Shown here: piece after piece, positions 33,412-41,028 of the stretch
Layout of the letters: each line of letters starts with the position of its first letter
Numbering within the stretch: the stretch's first letter is position 1
Source: Dyadobacter endophyticus
Lineage (GTDB): Bacteria; Bacteroidota; Bacteroidia; Cytophagales; Spirosomataceae
NCBI RefSeq assembly: GCF_014641595.1
Contig: NZ_BMIA01000003.1
Location: 744,001 to 808,000 of the forward strand
Direction of reading: 5' to 3'
DNA length: 64,000 nucleotides
The notes under the pieces: generated by a model
Seen by the model: the letters and a program-made list of their open reading frames with translations, nothing else
Databases searched by the model: none
Told to the model about the DNA's origin: nothing
Translations under genes and position numbers: made by a program

Positions 33412-35060
33412 AAAAATATCTGTACCTCATTCTCTTATTGCTGCAAAGCGTAGCCTCGTATGCCCACGTGGGCAGCGCGGGTGTGCAAATGCAGGCGCAG
33501 GCCGGCTCGTACAAGGTGCTTGTAAGCATTACACCGCCGGATGTTATTCCGGGAACCGCGCAGGTTTCGGTTTTTATTGAATACGGCGAGGCTCGGAAAG
33601 TGTCGGTCCGGCCGATTTACTTTTACTCGGGCGACAAAGGCGCGCCTACTTCCGATCCGCTGGCGCCTGTTGCGGGCCAGAAGGGCCAGTTCCAGGGAGC
33701 GGTTTGGCTCATGGAACCAGGTTCGTCGAGCGCACAGATCAGCATTGAGGGTATCCAGGGAGATGCATCGTTGATCATCCCCATCGTTGCCGTTTCAACC
33801 GCGGAACGCGATATGCCCAAAGGACTTGGTATCAGCCTCAGTATTCTCGGATTACTGCTTTTCCTGCTCATGATCACGACCATCGGTGCCAGTGTGAGCG
33901 ACGGCCTTTTAAAGCCCGGCCAAAGCCTTACTCCGGCCCAGAAACGGAAGCGATGGATCAATATGGGCATCGCCACGGCCGTATGTTCATTGATTTTGTA
34001 TGGCGGAAGCAGCTGGTGGGATAGCTGGGCCGCCGAGTACAAACAGTGGTTGTACAAGCCGTTGAAAGCCAAAACCGCGATCATCGAAGCAGATTCCCAA
34101 CGGGTTTTTCAACTAAAAATCGACACCACCAGCTGGGACCACCGGATGAAAAGAAGTATGCTGAGCACATTGATCCCGGATCATGGAAAGATCATGCATA
34201 CATTCCTCGTGCGCACGCCTACACTCGATGCATTCGCGCACGTCCATCCCGACCGCAAAGACAGCCTGACATTTGAAGCTGTATTGCCTGATCTGCCGGC
34301 CGGAAAATACCTGGTTTACTCCGACATTGTACAGTACTCCGGTTTTGCCGAAACGATCGTCGATACGCTGGTGATCAATACCAAACCGTCAAAACGCGTA
34401 AGTAAGGCACTGTCAGAAGACGATACCTATATTATTACAGATCCGCTAGATACGCCCGGCAAGGTGCCGATGGGCGAAAATGTTGTCATTTGTGGAAAAC
34501 CCGGAACCAAAACTGTGTTCAAAGACGGCTCCTATGCTATATGGGAGGGCAAGCCGGATAAGGCGCTCGAAGCCGGAAAACCTTATCAGCTTAATTTTGA
34601 AATATTCAACCCGGACAACAGTCCCTGCTTCCCGGAACCCTACCTGGGAATGCTTGGGCATGCGGTGATCGTACGCTCCGACGGTTCGGTTTATATTCAC
34701 CTGCACCCGAGCGGCTCCTATTCGATGGCCGCCGGCCAATCGTTTGAAAACCGAATTTCGGATACTGCCCACGTAGCCAAATGGCCCCAAGCCAACGTTT
34801 TCCGCGATAGCATCGACCAGCACCTGGCCAATTTAAAAGCCATGCCGACCATAGACCGCGAAATATTCCTGATGAAGGAAATGGGCATGTATAACGTCAC
34901 CGAAGGCGGCATGACCGGCATGGATCACGCTACCCGCATTTCGTTCCCCTACGCATTTCCGAAAGGCGGCCAGTACCGGATATTCCTTCAAATCAAAAGA
35001 AACGAAAAAGTGTTGACCGGTGCCTTCGATGTGAAAGTTACCGATCCTGTCACATTGTAG
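33408..35060 (+). CDS. Membrane-anchored periplasmic protein with His-Val/Leu-His-Pro modules
   Basis: A 550-residue protein: signal peptide to about YAHVG (residue 20), a beta-sandwich domain, two membrane helices (near residues 150-170 and 185-205), then a long extracytoplasmic part. The latter has two similar metal-like motifs, IMHTFLVRTPTLDAFAHVHPDRKD and LGHAVIVRSDGSVYIHLHPSGSYSM. Similar HxF(L/V)VR...FxHxHP segments occur in proteins near copper systems, which makes a copper or other metal role a reasonable guess. The start ATG overlaps the stop of the membrane gene upstream, so they are translationally coupled. Ends 4 bp from the convergent HAD gene. Confidence 0.68.
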   Translation: MKKYLYLILLLLQSVASYAHVGSAGVQMQAQAGSYKVLVSITPPDVIPGTAQVSVFIEYGEARKVSVRPIYFYSGDKGAPTSDPLAPVAGQKGQFQGAVWLMEPGSSSAQISIEGIQGDASLIIPIVAVSTAERDMPKGLGISLSILGLLLFLLMITTIGASVSDGLLKPGQSLTPAQKRKRWINMGIATAVCSLILYGGSSWWDSWAAEYKQWLYKPLKAKTAIIEADSQRVFQLKIDTTSWDHRMKRSMLSTLIPDHGKIMHTFLVRTPTLDAFAHVHPDRKDSLTFEAVLPDLPAGKYLVYSDIVQYSGFAETIVDTLVINTKPSKRVSKALSEDDTYIITDPLDTPGKVPMGENVVICGKPGTKTVFKDGSYAIWEGKPDKALEAGKPYQLNFEIFNPDNSPCFPEPYLGMLGHAVIVRSDGSVYIHLHPSGSYSMAAGQSFENRISDTAHVAKWPQANVFRDSIDQHLANLKAMPTIDREIFLMKEMGMYNVTEGGMTGMDHATRISFPYAFPKGGQYRIFLQIKRNEKVLTGAFDVKVTDPVTL

Positions 35061-35064
35061 CGTT

Positions 35065-35721
35065 TCAGAAGAGCGCAGCGATCTTTTCGTAAGAGAGGTC
35101 GCTGTAATCGTTTATATACAGGTTGCAGGGCGGCAATTCCTCCCGCGTGTGCGAGCTTAGCACGCCTACCACACGCATACCTGCATTGAGTGCTGCCGAA
35201 ACACCCGAGAATGAATCTTCAAATACAACACACTGGTCCGGACTAACTCCCAGGTTCCTGGCGGAGGTAAGGTATACTTCCGGATCGGGCTTGTGCTTTT
35301 TCACATCTTCGCTCGCCAAAACAGAGCCTAGCATCTCTTGAATAGGCACTTTACTCAGAATGAGGTCCAGGTTGGCCCGTGGTGCAGACGTAGCGACTCC
35401 GAGTACCGCCCCATTCGCTTTCAAATCGTGCATAAACCCGACAATGCCTGTGATAGGCTCGACATAAGGCTCATACAATTCACGGAAAAGCCCTTCTTTT
35501 TCCTCTTCCATTTTCAACAACTCCTCTCCTTCAACCACGCGCTGCAAAAAGTGGCTTAAAATGTAGCTGTTACTTTTTCCGTACATGTGCTGGGCAAATT
35601 CCTCTTCGGTAGGAGAAAGGTTTCGTTTCGAAAAAAACTCGCGGAATGCACGGGAGTGGTAGGGGTTTGTATGGACAATCACCCCGTCCATATCAAAAAT
35701 GACTGCTAATTTCTCTTTCAT
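35065..35721 (-). CDS. HAD-family phosphatase, beta-phosphoglucomutase-like
   Basis: A 218-residue hydrolase with the HAD nucleophile motif IFDMDGVIVHTNPYH (Asp10, Asp12), a helical cap, GVATSAPRANLD as motif II, and KPDPEVYLTSARNLGVSP...VFEDSFSGVSAALNAGM as motifs III/IV. The DMDGVI(V/D) start, cap length and FEDSxSG ending place it in the PGMB-like subfamily, which includes sugar-phosphate mutases and phosphatases. The substrate is unknown. A -7 box lies 5 bp before the ATG, so its mRNA may be leaderless. Confidence 0.88.
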   Translation of the reverse strand: MKEKLAVIFDMDGVIVHTNPYHSRAFREFFSKRNLSPTEEEFAQHMYGKSNSYILSHFLQRVVEGEELLKMEEEKEGLFRELYEPYVEPITGIVGFMHDLKANGAVLGVATSAPRANLDLILSKVPIQEMLGSVLASEDVKKHKPDPEVYLTSARNLGVSPDQCVVFEDSFSGVSAALNAGMRVVGVLSSHTREELPPCNLYINDYSDLSYEKIAALF

Positions 35722-35725
35722 CCCG

Positions 35726-35733
35726 CAAAGTTA
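35726..35733 (-). promoter_or_regulatory. -7 box abutting the HAD start codon
   Basis: TAACTTTG on the minus strand is an exact TAnnTTTG ending only 4 bp before the ATG at 35721. If used, the transcript would begin at or near the start codon. Confidence 0.4.
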
Positions 35734-35967
35734 ACATCGGATAATCTTCCTGAAAATGAAATGCAGAACTAAAAATGAATACAATCATTGAAATAGTTTG
35801 ATAACTTAAATTCAAACTTTTTATAACCAGGTGACATTTTTACTAACCATTCTATTAAATTTACCTGCAATGGCTCACACTACTTCTTCAAAACATCCTT
35901 AAATTCAACGTTATAATAAAGGCCTCCCGAATTACCCGATCCAATTTCCGATCAATTAATTGCGTAT

Positions 35968-36420
35968 ATGAATGAATTAGAACGAGCAGGCAATGGAGTC
36001 GATAGTCGTGCACTTTCGAAGCCAAAAACGCTCACTTCCCTTGAAGTGTATGATCAATTCGGGGCCATGGCGTATGGCATTATACTACAAATCCTGCCTC
36101 AGGTGCATTTGGCACAAGAAGTACTGGTAAGTGTATTTTCATCCCCGCAATTACAGTCCTGCAATAGTTATCCCTTTACTTTTGCCGCATGCGTGATCAA
36201 GCTGGCGCGGGCCAAAGCAGTGGAGGCGAAGCGCAAACTGACCGCTCTTGCACCCGCGGGAGCCGAGTATGCACACGGCGACGCCTCTCCGCAAATCATT
36301 TTTGACCTCGCATTCCGCCAGGGGTTCACACCCGATGAGGTGGCAGGCAAGTTGAACATATCGAAGGCCGAAGTGCTTCGTTCTTTTCACGAGTTTTTCA
36401 AATCATATCGCAACGCATAA
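35968..36420 (+). CDS. Degenerate ECF sigma-like protein
   Basis: A 150-residue protein. The first half, EVYDQFGAMAYGIILQILPQVHLAQEVLVSVFSS, follows the plan of sigma region 2 (compare LYDRYxxxLYGIILxIxxDxxxAEEVLQETF) but lacks the usual acidic and aromatic residues of region 2.3-2.4. The end, FTPDEVAGKLNISKAEVLRSFHEFFKSYR, keeps a helix-turn-helix like region 4. The next gene encodes an anti-sigma-like membrane protein, 12 bp downstream. It may be a diverged sigma factor or a decoy that binds the anti-sigma factor; which is not decidable from sequence. Confidence 0.65.
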   Translation: MNELERAGNGVDSRALSKPKTLTSLEVYDQFGAMAYGIILQILPQVHLAQEVLVSVFSSPQLQSCNSYPFTFAACVIKLARAKAVEAKRKLTALAPAGAEYAHGDASPQIIFDLAFRQGFTPDEVAGKLNISKAEVLRSFHEFFKSYRNA

Positions 36421-36432
36421 ATATTACACACA

Positions 36433-36894
36433 TTGAGCAAACAGGAATTTATCGAGAGCGGTATTCTCGAATCACATTTAATGGGACTCGCCAACGAAGA
36501 AGAACAGCAGCTCGTTGCGGAAATGATGCTGTCGGACCGTAAAATGTCCGAATATGTAAATGAACTTGAAGTAGATATCAAAAGCTACTTTGCGGAAGGG
36601 TCGGTGCCGCCGCCCGACGCTGTGAGGGAAATCATACTGCTGAGAAGCATCCGTGAGAAAAAGGGCCGGAGCAGCTACGATGTGGGAGAAACCGTCGATG
36701 CGAAGCAGTTCCTCGATGTAGAGGTGAACGACACGCACATAAAAGTGCACAAGTTTTGGCGCCCCGCATTTATTGCCGTTTTCATTCTTTCCAAAATATT
36801 CCTGATCGCCGGTTTGTATTTCTATTTCAAATCGGTAGCACAGCAGGAGGAGATCGAAAAGATCAAAACTGAAATGCAAGTGAACAATAAATAA
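36433..36894 (+). CDS. Truncated RskA-like anti-sigma membrane protein
   Basis: A 153-residue protein starting with TTG; the stop at 36418 leaves no upstream ATG, and the first internal ATG (36481) would remove the conserved N-terminus. EFIESGILESHLMGLANEEEQQLVAEMM... and VPPPDAVREIILL are the cytoplasmic anti-sigma part of RskA-type proteins. One membrane helix follows (about residues 112-132) and then only a short coiled coil, SVAQQEEIEKIKTEMQVNNK. The periplasmic RskA domain that normally follows is missing. It probably binds the sigma-like protein encoded just before it. Confidence 0.7.
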   Translation: MSKQEFIESGILESHLMGLANEEEQQLVAEMMLSDRKMSEYVNELEVDIKSYFAEGSVPPPDAVREIILLRSIREKKGRSSYDVGETVDAKQFLDVEVNDTHIKVHKFWRPAFIAVFILSKIFLIAGLYFYFKSVAQQEEIEKIKTEMQVNNK

Positions 36895-36916
36895 AAAATA
36901 TTAACCTGTACACACG

Positions 36917-36952
36917 AAAGCCGGCGGACATTGCGGTCCGACCGGCTTTTTC
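36917..36952. terminator. Bidirectional terminator after the anti-sigma gene
   Basis: AAAGCCGG-CGGAC pairs with GTCCG-A-CCGGCTTT (one bulged base) around a 6-nt loop, with a T-run. It lies between the anti-sigma gene and the convergent Dps gene. Confidence 0.82.
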
Positions 36953-36967
36953 CATTCTCTGGCCATC

Positions 36968-37438
36968 CTATTTCAGGAATGCGCGAAGCATCCAGGCCAT
37001 TTTCTCATGCTCTCTCAATAAGCCTGTTACGTAGTCGCTCGATCCGAGGTCTTTGTAGGTATCCGCGAACTCGGTTACCAACGGGCGAAGGAGGCGAATG
37101 ATCGTCTCATGGTCGTCGAGCAAATTTTGCAGTTGGGTCTTCGGTTCGGTCGTGTATTCCGGTTCGAGCAAGTCGGTCAGTTTCAGAATATCCACCAGGC
37201 GGGCTTCCGAGTAGTGGCCGATGGCGCGGATACGCTCTGCGATGTCGTCCAGGATCACCTGCAATTGCTCGTATTGCCCTTCAAAAAGCTTGTGCAATTC
37301 GAAGAAATTCATCCCGCCGATATTCCAGTGGTAGTTACGGGTTTTGGTGTAAAGTACAAACTCATTGGCGAGCAACTTGTTCAACTGGTAGGCGACGGCC
37401 TGAGTATGCTCGTCCGATATTCCGATGTTGGTTTTCAT
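36968..37438 (-). CDS. Dps-family DNA-binding ferritin-like protein
   Basis: A 156-residue protein with the Dps four-helix plan. The inter-subunit ferroxidase residues are visible as His in RNYHWNIGGMNFFELH and the Asp/Glu of ILDDIAERIRAIGHY. The 12-mer oxidises and stores iron with peroxide and protects DNA. The N-terminus (MKTNIGISDEHTQ) is short and not Lys-rich, so DNA binding through a tail is not obvious. A -7 box (TAGCTTTG) is located at 37487-37494. Likely induced by oxidative stress or starvation by family knowledge; no regulator site is identified. Confidence 0.94.
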   Translation of the reverse strand: MKTNIGISDEHTQAVAYQLNKLLANEFVLYTKTRNYHWNIGGMNFFELHKLFEGQYEQLQVILDDIAERIRAIGHYSEARLVDILKLTDLLEPEYTTEPKTQLQNLLDDHETIIRLLRPLVTEFADTYKDLGSSDYVTGLLREHEKMAWMLRAFLK

Positions 37439-37486
37439 GCGTCTTTATATTAGGTATAGTTGATTGTGTTGATTCATATACGTAAC

Positions 37487-37494
37487 CAAAGCTA
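37487..37494 (-). promoter_or_regulatory. -7 box for the Dps gene
   Basis: TAGCTTTG matches TAnnTTTG exactly, 48 bp upstream of the start codon. The nearest upstream TTG is about 25 bp away, a slightly long spacing. Confidence 0.42.
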
Positions 37495-37620
37495 ATCGGT
37501 AAAAAGTTGCTCTGCATGTCAAAGATTGCGTTTTTAATGACTTTTTTAACCACAGGAAAATTGCTGCACGATATATCGTTACCAAAGCCCTGTTCTTCCG
37601 TATAGGTAGGAAAGAATTGT

Positions 37621-37628
37621 TATATTTG
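37621..37628 (+). promoter_or_regulatory. -7 box for the coiled-coil gene
   Basis: TATATTTG matches TAnnTTTG exactly and ends 14 bp before the ATG at 37643, giving a leader of only a few nucleotides. Confidence 0.42.
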
Positions 37629-37642
37629 TTAACCTGTCTTTT

Positions 37643-38032
37643 ATGAAAGACAGCGAAAGAATCAGTAATCTGGAAGAGATGCTCGCCGAAATTCTCATGC
37701 GCCTCGACCGCGTCGACGCCGAACTTGTACAACTGGGTAAGGGACAATCTCAAACGATTGGCCGGATGGACACGTTGGAAGAAAACATGCGAGACCTGGC
37801 CAAACACATGTTTCGGCTTAATGACCGGCAAACACTGGTTGAGGAGACCATGCGCGACATTTCAGCGACAAACAGAATTATCTTCGAAAGAATGGCCACC
37901 AAAGATGATCTGAGATCGATGGCCACCAAAGATGACCTGGCTAAACTTTTCGAATTCATGATGGATCGCTTCGATAAAACAGATGCCCGATTCGATGATA
38001 TCCGTAAGCGCCTGGATGATCTTGGAAGGTAG
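37643..38032 (+). CDS. Coiled-coil protein with tandem MATKDDL units
   Basis: A 129-residue, highly charged, all-helical protein with heptad patterns along its length (RISNLEEMLAEILMRLDRVDAELVQLGKG). Residues 84-101 are two 9-residue units, MATKDDLRS and MATKDDLAK, encoded by a 27-bp tandem repeat (37892-37945) with few changes. Such TKDDL-type repeats occur in coiled-coil proteins of bacteria and phage-derived proteins and can vary in copy number. No membrane segment or signal. Function unknown; a self-associating scaffold is the most that can be said. It stands alone between Dps and ispF. Confidence 0.65.
   Translation: MKDSERISNLEEMLAEILMRLDRVDAELVQLGKGQSQTIGRMDTLEENMRDLAKHMFRLNDRQTLVEETMRDISATNRIIFERMATKDDLRSMATKDDLAKLFEFMMDRFDKTDARFDDIRKRLDDLGR
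37892..37945 (+). repeat. 27-bp tandem repeat within the coiled-coil gene
   Basis: Two adjacent copies start ATGGCCACCAAAGATGAyCTG; the first 17 bases are identical. The unit is in frame, so a change in copy number would lengthen the coiled coil by nine residues. Confidence 0.75.
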
Positions 38033-38092
38033 AGAGACGGCGACAGGCCAGATAGCCTAAAACCATAGTTATTTATTAGTTTTCAGTATATT

Positions 38093-38590
38093 ATGTTCCC
38101 ATTCCGCGTAGGCCAGGGCTACGATGTTCATCAATTGGTAGAAGGCCGGCCGTTCTGGCTCGGCGGTATTTTGATCCCCCACACACATGGTGCCAAAGGG
38201 CATTCCGACGCCGACGTGGTTTGCCACGTAATGTGCGACGCGCTCCTCGGTGCAGCCAATCTCCGCAATATTGGTTACCATTTTTCCGACAAGGACCCGC
38301 AATGGAAGGGTGTCGACAGTAAAATTTTGCTGGCCAAAGTCCTGGAAATGATCCGGGAAAAAGGATATGAGGTCGGAAATGTAGATGTGACGATTGTTTT
38401 GCAAAATCCGAAGCTCAATCCGCATATTCCGGCCATGAAAAGCTGCCTGGCCGAGGTTACCCGCATTTCAGAAGAAGATATTTCGATCAAGGCAACCACC
38501 TCCGAGCATCTGGGTTTTGTAGGAAGGGAAGAGGGCATTGCCGCGCACTGTGTTGCATTGATCTATAAACCCGGAGCATTTCCGGGGTAA
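38093..38590 (+). CDS. ispF: 2-C-methyl-D-erythritol 2,4-cyclodiphosphate synthase
   Basis: A 165-residue enzyme of the MEP pathway to isoprenoids, converting CDP-ME 2-phosphate into the cyclic diphosphate with release of CMP. Metal ligands Asp11 and His13 are in GQGYDVHQL, the third His in GAKGHSDADVVCHVMCDALLGAA; later KLNPHIPAMKS and ISIKATTSEHLGFVGREEGIAAHCVALI are diagnostic. Length is standard. The upstream gene is unrelated; the amidohydrolase follows after 35 bp on the same strand. Confidence 0.97.
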   Translation: MFPFRVGQGYDVHQLVEGRPFWLGGILIPHTHGAKGHSDADVVCHVMCDALLGAANLRNIGYHFSDKDPQWKGVDSKILLAKVLEMIREKGYEVGNVDVTIVLQNPKLNPHIPAMKSCLAEVTRISEEDISIKATTSEHLGFVGREEGIAAHCVALIYKPGAFPG

Positions 38591-38625
38591 TGCTTAGCCA
38601 ACGATCCTGTTTAAAATAGATTTGC

Positions 38626-39765
38626 ATGAAAAAAGTACTACTGTTCCTCTCTGTCGGCATGGGCATCACCTTCTCCGCCTGTGCACAGCAACAATCTGCG
38701 CCGCTTGCCGAGCAGCCGCTCGGTTTTGAAGAATACGACCCCATTTCCACGCTCAAAGTGGAAGAACACCCGCTGAAAAAAGCAAAATTCCCGTTTATCG
38801 ACGTGCATAATCACCAGTATCAGATGCCCTCGCAAGATCTGAAAGCGCTGGTGAAGGAGATGGACGCGCTGAATATGGGCATAATGGTCAACCTCAGCGG
38901 CCGCGGCTGGTCGCAGGAATGGGCGGAGGGAACGGCTACATTGAAAGGCTCGCTGGAAAACGTGGCCAAAAATGAGCCGAAGCGCATTGCGGTATTTACG
39001 AACCTGCAATTCAAAGGCTTCGGCGAAAAAGATTGGTCGGCGAAGGCAGTAAAACAATTGGAGGAAGATGTAAAAATGGGCGCCAGAGGTTTAAAAATTT
39101 ACAAAAGCCTTGGTTTTGCGGGTATTAAGGACGACAAAGGCAACCGCGTGCCGGTGAGTGACCCGAGGTTGCAGCCGGTTTGGCAGAAATGCGGCGAGCT
39201 GGGTATTCCGGTGCTGATCCACACTGCGGACGTGCCCTCTTTCTGGGACCCGATGGACCGCTATAACGAGCGCTGGCTGGAATTGAAAACCCACCCGGGC
39301 CGCAAGCGAGGCCTCAACGATCCCATCCCATTCGACTCGCTGATCGCCGAGCAGCACCACATTTTCAAGATGAACCCGAAAACGACGTTCATCAATGCAC
39401 ATATGGGTTGGTATCCCAACAACCTCAAAAAGCTCGACAGCCTGATGATCGCTTTCCCGAATATGTATGTGGAAATAGGTGCCGTAATAGCCGAGCTGGG
39501 CCGTCAGCCAAGGGCAGCGAAGAAGTTTTTTGATAAATACCAGGATCGCGTCCTTTTTGGAAAGGACAGCTGGGTACCCGCCGAGTATGCTACTTATTTC
39601 CGCGTGCTGGAAACCGAGGATGAATATTTCCCCTACCACAAAAAATACCACGCATTCTGGCGCATGTACGGCATGGGGCTGTCCGACGATGTATTGAAAA
39701 AGCTCTACTACAAAAATGCCCTGAGAATTATCCCAGGGCTAGACAAAAGCCTTTTTCCTAACTAG
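38626..39765 (+). CDS. Secreted amidohydrolase (Amidohydro_2-like TIM barrel)
   Basis: A 379-residue protein with a lipoprotein-like signal ending FSAC (Cys19) followed by AQQQ. The barrel begins FPFIDVHNHQYQMPSQ, with the HxH zinc motif, and continues GARGLKIYKSLGF, VLIHTADVPSFWD, FINAHMGWYPNNLKKLD and RVLFGKDSW, each the end of a strand with a metal or catalytic residue. This is the Amidohydro_2 pattern used by decarboxylases and hydrolases of lactone or amide bonds. The substrate is unknown. An exact TAGATTTG box abuts the ATG. Its 3' end is 6 bp from a convergent gene. Confidence 0.87.
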   Translation: MKKVLLFLSVGMGITFSACAQQQSAPLAEQPLGFEEYDPISTLKVEEHPLKKAKFPFIDVHNHQYQMPSQDLKALVKEMDALNMGIMVNLSGRGWSQEWAEGTATLKGSLENVAKNEPKRIAVFTNLQFKGFGEKDWSAKAVKQLEEDVKMGARGLKIYKSLGFAGIKDDKGNRVPVSDPRLQPVWQKCGELGIPVLIHTADVPSFWDPMDRYNERWLELKTHPGRKRGLNDPIPFDSLIAEQHHIFKMNPKTTFINAHMGWYPNNLKKLDSLMIAFPNMYVEIGAVIAELGRQPRAAKKFFDKYQDRVLFGKDSWVPAEYATYFRVLETEDEYFPYHKKYHAFWRMYGMGLSDDVLKKLYYKNALRIIPGLDKSLFPN

Positions 39766-39771
39766 CAAGTC

Positions 39772-40890
39772 TCATTTGAATGCCTTGGCTTCGCGGATGA
39801 CCGAGCGATATTCCGCTTTGCCAAGGCATTTTTTATAATACTCCCTGGCTTTGGCCTTGTTACCCGCCCGCGCGGAGATGCGCGCAAGGCCTGCGTATGC
39901 AAATGCGTGATACTCTTTCGTGTATTGATCGTCGTGCGGTGTTTTGAGTGCAGCCAGGTACTCTTTTTGAGCAGCAGCGTCATTTTTTCGATCCTTTTCT
40001 TCTAAAATTCCCTGAAACGTCCGCCAGGCTGCGGGGTAAAAACCCGTATTTTGCCTGCGTAGAAGCTGCACACCTTCATGCGCCTCCTCGTATTTCCCCG
40101 AAAGCAATTGTGCTTCCAAATGTTTCATGAGATAAATAGGGTTTCGCGGATACAAATCCACAAGCTTTTCCATGTAAAAGGCCGCCCTTTCCGGCTTGGC
40201 TTCGTATTTCAGATAAATATGTGAAATATAAAAGCAAGATTCCGCTTTGGTAATTGTACCCACCTTTGTGGCAGTATCGATCTGCTTTAAACCCAACGCT
40301 TTATCCCCGTTCTTGAAGAAAACCAGCAGTGGCTTCACGATCGGATGCTCTTCCGGGTATACTTCCACATAATAATTATACATTCCCGAAGTGAAGTAGA
40401 ACTCCGGGTTTTTATTCAGTAATTTAAATCCCTCAACGAAAGCATTATACGCCTTTTTACCCTCCCCTGCCGCTGCCATCATTTCCCCGCGGTAATTGTA
40501 TATCATCGCCATATAACCTCTCGCGACCATCGTGTAAAAGACCGCCTCCGGATCGAGGCTGTTCTTGCCGTAGCGTTTGTTGATCGCTTCCAGGCATTGG
40601 TCGAGTTTCTGGATGTACTCCTTCGATTTGGCGGGGTTATCCTTGATAGGCAGGTATTTCCAGTACAGGATGAACGAATCGAGGATGTAGGAAACCGGGT
40701 GATTGGGATACTTTTTCTCGACCTGGTCTATGATCTGGACCGCCTCATCGAACTCGTAATTATATATTTTATCGAGACTGTTCTGGATGTTTTTTAATGA
40801 AACGGGGTCATTAAGTATTTGTGCGTGGGTCTGGATCGAACATAAGGCAAGGAAAACCCATAGGCACAGGGAACGAAGTGTAATTTGCAT
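39772..40890 (-). CDS. Periplasmic TPR-like protein
   Basis: A 372-residue protein if started at ATG 40890, which gives the signal MQITLRSLCLWVFLALCSIQTHAQ; a 21-codon extension upstream lacks signal features. The body is helical, with weak TPR-like units (YNYEFDEAVQIIDQVEKKYPNHP, LNKNPEFYFTSGMYNYYVEVYPEEHP, AYAGLARISARAGNKAKAREYYKKCLGKAEYRS). It has no catalytic motif. Similar signal-bearing TPR proteins are common in Bacteroidota with unknown roles. It is divergent from an M16 peptidase gene. Confidence 0.78.
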   Translation of the reverse strand: MQITLRSLCLWVFLALCSIQTHAQILNDPVSLKNIQNSLDKIYNYEFDEAVQIIDQVEKKYPNHPVSYILDSFILYWKYLPIKDNPAKSKEYIQKLDQCLEAINKRYGKNSLDPEAVFYTMVARGYMAMIYNYRGEMMAAAGEGKKAYNAFVEGFKLLNKNPEFYFTSGMYNYYVEVYPEEHPIVKPLLVFFKNGDKALGLKQIDTATKVGTITKAESCFYISHIYLKYEAKPERAAFYMEKLVDLYPRNPIYLMKHLEAQLLSGKYEEAHEGVQLLRRQNTGFYPAAWRTFQGILEEKDRKNDAAAQKEYLAALKTPHDDQYTKEYHAFAYAGLARISARAGNKAKAREYYKKCLGKAEYRSVIREAKAFK

Positions 40891-40909
40891 GGCTTTCAAC
40901 TCAAATTGG

Positions 40910-40941
40910 TTTGGTGGTATCCCAGCTGAACAGTAGCTTTG
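40910..40941 (+). promoter_or_regulatory. Consensus promoter of the plus-strand M16 gene
   Basis: TTTG (40910-40913), a 20-bp spacer, then TAGCTTTG (40934-40941). Both boxes and spacing match the Bacteroidota consensus. The predicted leader to the ATG at 41029 is about 80 nt. Confidence 0.65.
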
Positions 40942-41028
40942 TTTATAACCCATAATTGAATGCGCGGGTTTCGGCCTCCGGTTTTATTTTGGCCAAATTA
41001 TACCTATTCAACTTCCTTTTTTGACCAT

